The translations under genes and the position numbers were made by a program. DNA of 5,783 nt, taken from positions 12,968 through 18,750 of the forward strand of contig PLDE01000053.1 of assembly GCA_003135035.1 (NCBI GenBank), written 5' to 3'. A model generated the notes under the pieces. The model was not told where the DNA came from, did no database searches, and worked only from the letters and a program-made list of their open reading frames with translations. This DNA is from Candidatus Dormiibacterota bacterium. Lineage in GTDB: Bacteria > Chloroflexota > Dormibacteria > Aeolococcales > Bog-877. Shown here one piece after another: positions 1 through 4,686 of this stretch; position 1 is the stretch's first letter; the number at the start of each line of letters is the position of its first letter.

Positions 1-128
1 ACGGCCGCCACCACCAGCACCGTCTCGCCCGGGAAGGGGACTCCGGTGCTCTCCACCAGAGGAGCGACGAAGACAGCGAGATAGCCATAGGCATGGAGCA
101 GATGGTCGGGGTTGAGATCGAGGGCCAC
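1..128 (-). CDS. DedA-family membrane protein, N-terminal fragment (continues off the left edge)
   Basis: Only the first 42 codons are in the window. Read leftward from a GTG at 128-126, the peptide begins VALDLNPDHLLHAYGYLAVF and continues into APLVESTGVPFPGETVLVVAA. The aromatic YGYLAVF stretch, the acidic residue before a G(V/L)P segment, and the PFPGET-VLVVAA run are the hallmark N-terminal signature of DedA (SNARE-associated/VTT) proteins. These are polytopic inner-membrane proteins; several members are now regarded as flippases of undecaprenyl phosphate or other lipid carriers. The GTG lies one base after the TGA of the yecE-like gene upstream, so the two are almost certainly co-transcribed and translationally coupled; no good Shine-Dalgarno is visible. 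The frame is open further upstream (a CTG is possible), so the exact start is not certain. The family call rests on one short but characteristic segment. Confidence 0.8.
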   Translation of the reverse strand, partial: MALDLNPDHLLHAYGYLAVFVAPLVESTGVPFPGETVLVVAA

Positions 129-129
129 G

Positions 130-1026
130 TCAGTCAGCCCAGTTGAAGGGAAGCAATGGCTCTTCCACGGGATCCTGGTCATCCTCTTCCTCGATCGACT
201 CGGGTAGGGGCAGTCCGAGGTCGAGAATGCCGGCCATCTGGAGGCCGTTGACGACGGCGTAGTTGGAGCGGTTGTTGTTGAAGAGCAAGTGGAGCTCCTC
301 GCTCTCGCTGGCCAGCTGTCGGATGGAGGGCTCCCACTCGCGCAACTCTTCGGGACGGTAGAGGTAGTTGAAGCGATCTCCCGAGGTCTTGCCCTGGGCG
401 TACCAGGCGCCCGTGTTCCGGCCGTGAAAGCGGACTGCCACCAAGCGCGGATCCGTCACTTCATCCAGCCGGGGAAAGGAGCCGCTACCAACCTGGGGTT
501 CGTCGACGAGGCAGAGTGACACCCGGGATTCGCTGAGCAGATCCACCAGCTGGGCGAAGCGCTCGGGCGCGGCCCAGCTCCGGTTGCGCAACTCGGCGAT
601 GATCAGATCGTCGGGATGGCGCTCCCGGATCCGGGCCAGGCGGTCCAGGTTGAGCGGGGAGACACCGAACCAGGGCGGGAACTGGTAGTGGATCGCCCGC
701 AGCTTGCCGCTTTCCCGGAGCGGGACCAGACATGCCGCGAAGTCGCTCTCCTCCTCCAGGGTGGGCTCCCGGGGCACGCCCGCTTCGCGTTCGTGGTAGG
801 TGAGAGAGCGATAGGCCTTGACATTGAAGAGGAAGCCATCCGGGGTCGCCCGGGCCCAGGAAGCACTGCGCTCGGGAGGGGGTATTCCGTAGTAGGTCGT
901 GTCCACCTCCACCAGGGGAAAGAAGCGGGCGTAATAGGCGAGCCGATCCGCGGGCGCCACGCCTTTGGGATAGAAACCCTGGTGATCGCTCCAGTTGCAG
1001 GTGCCAACCAGGATCCGACCGACCAT
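130..1026 (-). CDS. yecE: DUF72 / YecE-family protein
   Basis: A complete 298-residue protein of the DUF72 (YecE) family, which has a TIM-barrel-like fold and no firmly assigned biochemical role. Family landmarks appear in order: GTCNW at residues 8-12 followed by GFYP (17-20), the VEVDTTYYGIPP segment (39-50), FNVKAYRSLTYHE (67-79), RFHGRN (199-204) and FNNNRSNYAVVNGLQM (249-264). The length is at the upper end for the family because of an acidic tail (ESIEEEDDQDPVEEP, about residues 277-291). The start is well constrained: in the same frame a TGA lies at 1041-1039, only four codons upstream, and the ATG at 1026 is the only usual start codon between them. The ribosome binding site is weak. 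The gene is first in a leftward pair with a DedA gene and is divergent from korAB. The protein is probably cytoplasmic, as I see no signal peptide. Family assignment is secure; function is unknown. Confidence 0.93.
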   Translation of the reverse strand: MVGRILVGTCNWSDHQGFYPKGVAPADRLAYYARFFPLVEVDTTYYGIPPPERSASWARATPDGFLFNVKAYRSLTYHEREAGVPREPTLEEESDFAACLVPLRESGKLRAIHYQFPPWFGVSPLNLDRLARIRERHPDDLIIAELRNRSWAAPERFAQLVDLLSESRVSLCLVDEPQVGSGSFPRLDEVTDPRLVAVRFHGRNTGAWYAQGKTSGDRFNYLYRPEELREWEPSIRQLASESEELHLLFNNNRSNYAVVNGLQMAGILDLGLPLPESIEEEDDQDPVEEPLLPFNWAD

Positions 1027-1094
1027 CTGCCCATGCTCTCAGGTAGGGCGCAAGGAGGGCAGCAAGACGAGCGCGGAGAGGACTTGCGCCCCGA

Positions 1095-1122
1095 GTTCCA
1101 GGATGGCGGAACGGTCTAGGAT
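1095..1122 (+). promoter_or_regulatory. Weak candidate promoter for korAB
   Basis: In the roughly 137-bp gap between the divergent genes, TAGGAT at 1117-1122 resembles a -10 box of a high-GC bacterium (four of six to TATAAT). GTTCCA at 1095-1100 is a poor -35 (three of six) with a 16-bp spacer. It would place transcription initiation about 35 bases before the korA start. The gap must hold a promoter for each direction, but the sequence match is weak and no convincing leftward promoter for yecE stands out. Confidence 0.22.
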
Positions 1123-1153
1123 GGGTAGGGGCAGGTCGGGTAGTTGGCAAGTG

Positions 1154-1161
1154 GGAGGTGA
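1154..1161 (+). promoter_or_regulatory. Strong Shine-Dalgarno of korA that selects a TTG start
   Basis: GGAGGTGA here is a near-perfect complement of the 16S rRNA 3' end. The GTG it contains (1158-1160) would be a start codon overlapping its own ribosome binding site. The TTG at 1164 sits five bases after GGAGG, at normal spacing. I therefore place the korA start at TTG 1164 and not at GTG 1158. Confidence 0.75.
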
Positions 1162-1163
1162 CC

Positions 1164-3005
1164 TTGGCGAAGCACGGTGCCCTGGATCTCAATCTGGTGG
1201 CCTCCACCGTCAACGGTTCGGGCAGTCAGTCGGCCAACTTGGTCCTGACCAGAGCCATCTTCGCGATGGGGATCCCGGTCGCTCCCAAGAACCTCTTTCC
1301 CTCCAACATCGAGGGTCTGCCCACCTGGTTCTATCTCCGCGCCACCTCGGCTGGCTACCGCGCCGGACGGCGCCGCGCCGATCTGCTGGTAGCGCTCGAC
1401 CGAGCCACCTTCGCGGCCGACCTAGCCCGGCTCGAGCCTGGTGGGGTGCTCGTCTTTGAGGAGGCCTTCGGTCCTCCTCCCTCGGGTGCCGGGTCCGGGC
1501 CCCACCTGTATCCCGTCCCCTTCGCCCGCCTGGCCAAGGCCTCGATTCCGGATGCTGATCTGCGCAAGTACCTGACCAACATCATCTATGTCGGAGTGGT
1601 CGCGGAGATTCTGGGCATCCCCGACGCGGCCTTGGAGGAGGCGCTTCTCCATCAGTTCAAATCCAAGCCCAAAGCGCTGGCGGCCAACCGCGAGGCGATC
1701 ACCACCGGCCGCGAGTATTTCCGGAGCAACCTGACCAAGACCGACTCCCTCCAGCTGGCGGCGCTCGATCAGACAGAGGGTCAACTCCTCCTCGAAGGCA
1801 ACCAGACGGCGGCCCTGGGGGCAATCATGGGCGGCTGCACGGTGCTGGCCTGGTACCCGATTACCCCTAGTTCCTCGCTGGCCGAGCACGTGATTGGACT
1901 CGCTGACCGCTATCGAGTAGATCACGAGACGGGCGAACGCCGGATCGCCACCATCCAGGCGGAGGACGAGCTGGCCGCGGCCGGGATGGTGCTGGGAGCG
2001 GGCTGGGCCGGCGCTCGGGCGATGACGACCACCTCCGGCCCGGGCATCTCTCTGATGGCGGAGTTCATCGGGCTCGGCTACTACGCCGAGATACCCGGGG
2101 TCTTCGTTGACGTTCAACGGGTCGGTCCCTCTACCGGGCTTCCCACCAGGACCATGCAGGGCGACATCCTCTTCGCCTACACCCTCTCGCATGGAGACAC
2201 TAGGCACCCCGTACTGCTTCCCGGTTCGGTACTCGAGTGCTACCAGTTCATGCAGCAGGCGTTCGATCTGGCGGAGCAGCTCCAGACCCCCATCTTTGTG
2301 CTGTCCGATCTGGATCTGGGCATGAATCTCTGGATGACCGAGCCGCTCCCCTACCCGGAGTACGACTTCGACCGTGGCAAGGTCCTCCACAAAGAGCAGT
2401 TGGACCAGATGACCCGCTTCGAGCGCTACCGCGATGTCGACGGCGACGGCGTTCCTTGGCGCACTCTGCCCGGCACGGAACACCCGCTGGCCGCCTACTT
2501 CACGCGCGGATCCGGACACGATGAGGCAGCTCGTTACACGGAGAGCGACGAGACCTACACGCGGGTGATGGACCGGCTGGCCCGCAAGCTGGAGACCGGG
2601 CGCGAGCGGCTGCCCGCGCCGATCGTACAAGGGGGATCGGCGGATGTCGGCATCCTCGCCTATGGCAGCTCCCACCACGCCGTGGTCGAGGCCATCGACA
2701 TCCTGGCGGCACGGGGCCTGGCAATCGACTACCTGAGACTGCGCGCCCTACCGGTCGCTTCCCAGGTGGCCGATTTCGTATCAGCCCACGAGCGGGTCTA
2801 TGTGGTGGACCAGAACCGGGATGGCCAGATGCAGCAGATCCTTCAGATCGAGCTCGGCCCCGACCTAGCCCACCGCCTGCGCTCGGTCCGCCACTACGAC
2901 GGAATGCCCCTGTTCGCGGCCGACCTGGTAGACCAGATCGAGCCCGCCGAGGAGCCCGCGGTGGCGGAAGCGCGAGCTCTACCGCTGGCCGCGGGCGCTC
3001 GCTGA
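1164..3005 (+). CDS. korA: 2-oxoacid:ferredoxin oxidoreductase, fused gamma-alpha subunit (probable 2-oxoglutarate type, KorA)
   Basis: This is the large subunit of a thiamine-diphosphate enzyme that oxidatively decarboxylates a 2-oxoacid (probably 2-oxoglutarate) to an acyl-CoA and reduces ferredoxin, or runs the reverse reaction. It has 613 residues from the TTG start. The gamma domain (about 1-190) shows NGSGSQSANLV (17-27) and FPSNIEGLPTWFYLR (45-59), typical of the subclass with FPSNIxGLPTW. The alpha domain follows with WYPITPSSSLAEH (230-242), AEDELAAAG (from 266; E267 is in the region expected to contact the cofactor), TSGPG (290-294) and GPSTGLPTR (321-329). A transketolase C-like domain (about 490-600) contains the VGILAYGSS strand and the VYVVDQNRDGQM segment. 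There is no ferredoxin-type cysteine cluster, as expected for the two-subunit form. The TGA stop shares one base with the korB ATG (TGATG), which implies translational coupling and equal subunit amounts. The family is certain; 2-oxoglutarate as substrate is inferred from overall resemblance. Confidence 0.92.
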   Translation: MAKHGALDLNLVASTVNGSGSQSANLVLTRAIFAMGIPVAPKNLFPSNIEGLPTWFYLRATSAGYRAGRRRADLLVALDRATFAADLARLEPGGVLVFEEAFGPPPSGAGSGPHLYPVPFARLAKASIPDADLRKYLTNIIYVGVVAEILGIPDAALEEALLHQFKSKPKALAANREAITTGREYFRSNLTKTDSLQLAALDQTEGQLLLEGNQTAALGAIMGGCTVLAWYPITPSSSLAEHVIGLADRYRVDHETGERRIATIQAEDELAAAGMVLGAGWAGARAMTTTSGPGISLMAEFIGLGYYAEIPGVFVDVQRVGPSTGLPTRTMQGDILFAYTLSHGDTRHPVLLPGSVLECYQFMQQAFDLAEQLQTPIFVLSDLDLGMNLWMTEPLPYPEYDFDRGKVLHKEQLDQMTRFERYRDVDGDGVPWRTLPGTEHPLAAYFTRGSGHDEAARYTESDETYTRVMDRLARKLETGRERLPAPIVQGGSADVGILAYGSSHHAVVEAIDILAARGLAIDYLRLRALPVASQVADFVSAHERVYVVDQNRDGQMQQILQIELGPDLAHRLRSVRHYDGMPLFAADLVDQIEPAEEPAVAEARALPLAAGAR

Positions 3006-4036
3006 TGGCCGCGGTGACGGTCAAGGTGAATCAGCTCGGCCTGAGCCGTGACGACTACAAGGGGCTGGCTACCACGCTGTGCGCCGGTTGTGGCCACAAC
3101 TCGATCACCAATCACATCGTCAAGGCGCTCTATGACCACGGCGTCGATCCCTACCGACTGGCCAAGATGAGCGGGATCGGGTGCTCGTCCAAGGCGACTG
3201 CCTACTTTGTCGAGCGGGCGCACGCCTTCAATGCGGTGCATGGGAGGATGCCGGCGGTTACGACCGGTGCCGCGGTCGCCGACCGCGATCTTCTCTTCCT
3301 CGGCATCAGTGGCGATGGGGACACGGCCAGTATCGGCCTGGGTCAGTTCTGCCATCTGCTGCGCCGCAACGTCGACTGCACCTATGTGGTCGAGAACAAT
3401 GGGGTCTACGGTCTCACCAAGGGCCAGTTCTCGGCGACCGCCGACCTCGGCTCGGTGCAGAAGAAGGGCAGCGTCAACCAACTGGAGACCATCGACATCG
3501 CGGGTCTGGCGGTGCAGGTGGGTGCCTCCTTCGTGGCGCGCAGCTTCTCCGGCGACGGCGCCCAGCTGGTACCTCTGCTCCGGGCCGCGCTCTCCCACCG
3601 TGGTACCGCTGTGCTGGACGTGATCAGCCCTTGCGTCACCTTCAACGATCACGAGGGCTCCACCAAGAGCTATCAGTACGTCAAGGACCACGAGCTGATT
3701 CTTCAAGAGATGGACTTCATCCCTCAGCAGACCGAGGTGGAGGTCGACTACGCCGAGGGCAGTTCCACCGAGGTGGAACTGCACGATGGGTCGCGTCTCC
3801 GCCTCCGCAAACTGGGCCGCGACCACGACCCCAAGAATCGACTGTCGGCGCTCCAAGTTATCGACGAGAGCCGTCGCCAGGGCGAGGTGGTCACCGGCCT
3901 GCTCTACGTAAATCCCGAGATGCCCGATCTCTGCAGCGCCGAGAACCTGCCCCGGATTCCACTGCGTGACCTGGGCGCGGAACAACTCCGGCTTACGCCA
4001 GATGAGTTCGCGAGCCTGCTCAAGGACTGGGCGTAG
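3005..4036 (+). CDS. korB: 2-oxoacid:ferredoxin oxidoreductase, beta subunit (probable 2-oxoglutarate type, KorB)
   Basis: The catalytic subunit (343 residues) that binds thiamine diphosphate-Mg and the single [4Fe-4S] cluster of the two-subunit enzyme. Cluster ligands are all visible: C26 and C29 in LCAGCGH, C60 in SGIGCSSK, and C210 in SPCVTFN. The TPP/Mg motif GDGDTASIGLGQF spans 103-115, closed by ENNGVYGLTKGQ (130-141). The C-terminal part carries VDYAEG, HDGSRLRLRKL and HDPKNRLSALQ, which resemble the tail of KorB proteins more than pyruvate-type PorB. The length is normal for KorB. The ATG at 3005 overlaps the korA stop; no independent Shine-Dalgarno is evident, so translation probably depends on ribosomes finishing korA. 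No ferredoxin, korC or korD gene lies beside the pair in this window, so electrons must go to a ferredoxin encoded elsewhere. All expected catalytic features are intact. Confidence 0.94.
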   Translation: MAAVTVKVNQLGLSRDDYKGLATTLCAGCGHNSITNHIVKALYDHGVDPYRLAKMSGIGCSSKATAYFVERAHAFNAVHGRMPAVTTGAAVADRDLLFLGISGDGDTASIGLGQFCHLLRRNVDCTYVVENNGVYGLTKGQFSATADLGSVQKKGSVNQLETIDIAGLAVQVGASFVARSFSGDGAQLVPLLRAALSHRGTAVLDVISPCVTFNDHEGSTKSYQYVKDHELILQEMDFIPQQTEVEVDYAEGSSTEVELHDGSRLRLRKLGRDHDPKNRLSALQVIDESRRQGEVVTGLLYVNPEMPDLCSAENLPRIPLRDLGAEQLRLTPDEFASLLKDWA

Positions 4037-4067
4037 GAGAAGTACCGCGCTGGTTGCGGTCGTTCTC
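4037..4067 (+). terminator. Possible hairpin terminator after korB
   Basis: Directly after the korB TAG, GAGAA (4037-4041) pairs with TTCTC (4063-4067) and ACCGC (4044-4048) pairs with GCGGT (4056-4060), separated by a 2x2 mismatch, with a 7-base loop. No T run follows, so termination would be factor-assisted or partial. The right arm overlaps the direct repeat starting at 4064, so this stretch may have either role or neither. Confidence 0.33.
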
Positions 4068-4080
4068 AGTGGAGTCTCAG
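4064..4080 (+). promoter_or_regulatory. Direct repeat TCTCAG-N5-TCTCAG, possible response-regulator site
   Basis: Two identical hexamers TCTCAG (4064-4069 and 4075-4080) are separated by five bases, giving an 11-bp period, one turn of DNA. This is the geometry used by OmpR/PhoB-type response regulators; mycobacterial PhoP sites are TCACAG-like direct repeats with the same period. It lies about 85 bp before the start of the exported protein at 4166, a reasonable place for control of that gene. A weak -10-like TAGCCT is at 4102-4107. The regulator and the function are inferred only from spacing and position. Confidence 0.3.
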
Positions 4081-4160
4081 GTTTCCGGTTGGGTCTTGAT
4101 CTAGCCTCGGTGTTGTGCAGACAACTCGTCGGCCGCCTGTGCTGCCACCGAACCGGAGGC
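4081..4160 (+). promoter_or_regulatory. Leader stem that would cover the ribosome binding site of the exported-protein gene
   Basis: In RNA, GTTTCCGGTTGGGT (4081-4094) can pair with ACCGAACCGGAGGC (4147-4160) at 13 of 14 positions, including two G-U pairs and one G-G mismatch. The right arm contains the whole GGAGG (4155-4159) of the gene starting at 4166. Inside the loop, GTTGT (4112-4116) and ACAAC (4121-4125) form a small perfect hairpin around GCAG. If the leader is transcribed from at or before 4081, this fold would hide the ribosome binding site. If transcription starts near 4114 (from TAGCCT at 4102-4107), the left arm would be absent. It matches no riboswitch class I can recognise. 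Confidence 0.3.
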
Positions 4161-4165
4161 TGATC

Positions 4166-4594
4166 ATGCGAAACCCGACATCCAAAGTCCTGGCCATAGG
4201 CGCCGGGGCCATCCTCTCCATGGTGGCTGGAGTCACCGTGGCCACGGCCGCTACCTCGACTCCGACCCCATCCGCCTCGCCCGCAGCAGGCCAGGCCCAC
4301 CACCGCCCACTCCGGGCGCCGCGGTTAGCCGGTGAGGTCGTCTCGGACAGTTCCAGCGGCGGGTCCCTGAGTGCCGGACAACTGATTATCAAGGAGCCGG
4401 ACGGAAGTCAAGTGACTCTCAGCCTGGCCAGTAAGACCAAGGCCTGGAAGTACCAAGGCTTCGGTGTCAAGCCGACCGCGGAGAGTCCCACCGGCATTGC
4501 GGCGGCCGAGATCGTTGTCGTGTCCGCCCGGAACGTGCTCGGGAGTCACGTCGCCGTCCGCATCCTGGACCTGGGCTTCCAGGCGGCGAGCTGA
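4166..4594 (+). CDS. Small Sec-exported protein of unknown function
   Basis: A 142-residue protein. The ATG at 4166 is preceded by GGAGG (4155-4159) with six bases of spacing, a far better start than the in-frame GTG at 4115. The N-terminus is a clear signal peptide: basic start MRNPTSK, hydrophobic core VLAIGAGAILSMVAGVTV (8-25), and an ATA motif (26-28) for signal peptidase I cleavage, giving a mature protein of about 114 residues. No cysteine is present, so it is not a lipoprotein. Next comes a Thr/Ser/Pro/Ala-rich linker (about 30-44), a basic HHRPLRAPR patch, and a compact, probably beta-rich domain (about 55-138) with a G-E-V-V start, LIIKEPDGSQVTLSLASKTKAWKYQG and a hydrophobic C-terminal strand IVVVSARNVLGSHVAVRIL. 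The 'G-V...G-L-I-I..PDG..VT' pattern recalls small secreted beta-domains of the DUF5666 kind, but this is only a resemblance. It follows korB on the same strand after 129 bp and is probably its own transcription unit. Confidence 0.82.
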   Translation: MRNPTSKVLAIGAGAILSMVAGVTVATAATSTPTPSASPAAGQAHHRPLRAPRLAGEVVSDSSSGGSLSAGQLIIKEPDGSQVTLSLASKTKAWKYQGFGVKPTAESPTGIAAAEIVVVSARNVLGSHVAVRILDLGFQAAS

Positions 4595-4634
4595 CGCTCA
4601 AGTCGCGACGCCGCTAGCGCTCCTCCTCCTCCCC

Positions 4635-4670
4635 AGGGCGGGTGGGCTGGCGAACCAGCTCACCTGCCTT
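4635..4670 (+). terminator. Hairpin terminator between convergent genes, oriented for the rightward transcript
   Basis: The arm AGGGCGGGTGGGCTGG (4635-4650) pairs with CCAGCTCACCTGCCTT (4655-4670) over all 16 positions around a CGAA loop: 13 Watson-Crick pairs and three G-U pairs (4645-4660, 4640-4665, 4636-4669). It begins 40 bases after the stop of the exported-protein gene and ends 16 bases before the citrate synthase stop. In the leftward transcript the three G-U pairs become C-A mismatches, so the fold is strong in one direction only. No T run follows, as is common in high-GC bacteria. Confidence 0.65.
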
Positions 4671-4686
4671 CGCCGTCACTTCCGCT

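Noticed and set aside
485..1213. Long leftward open frame of 242 codons overlapping yecE and the korA start
   Set aside because: It is arginine/proline/glycine-rich low-complexity translation in an alternative frame of yecE and crosses the divergent promoter region; yecE itself shows clear family motifs.
1422..2678. 418-codon frame opposite korA
   Set aside because: It is antisense to a gene with intact motifs throughout; the composition is that of a high-GC shadow frame and no recognisable domain is present.
4115..4165. Upstream GTG start extending the exported protein by 17 residues
   Set aside because: It would bury the signal peptide behind a polar segment, and the ATG at 4166 has a well-spaced GGAGG; the extension contains that ribosome binding site.
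2894..4303. 469-codon frame opposite korB and the following gap
   Set aside because: It is antisense to korB, whose catalytic and cluster residues are all intact; no ribosome binding site or domain supports it.
4618..4634. CTCCTCCTCCTCCCC triplet-like repeat before the terminator hairpin
   Set aside because: It is only four CTC units, common by chance in high-GC intergenic DNA, and shows no sign of being a functional repeat.
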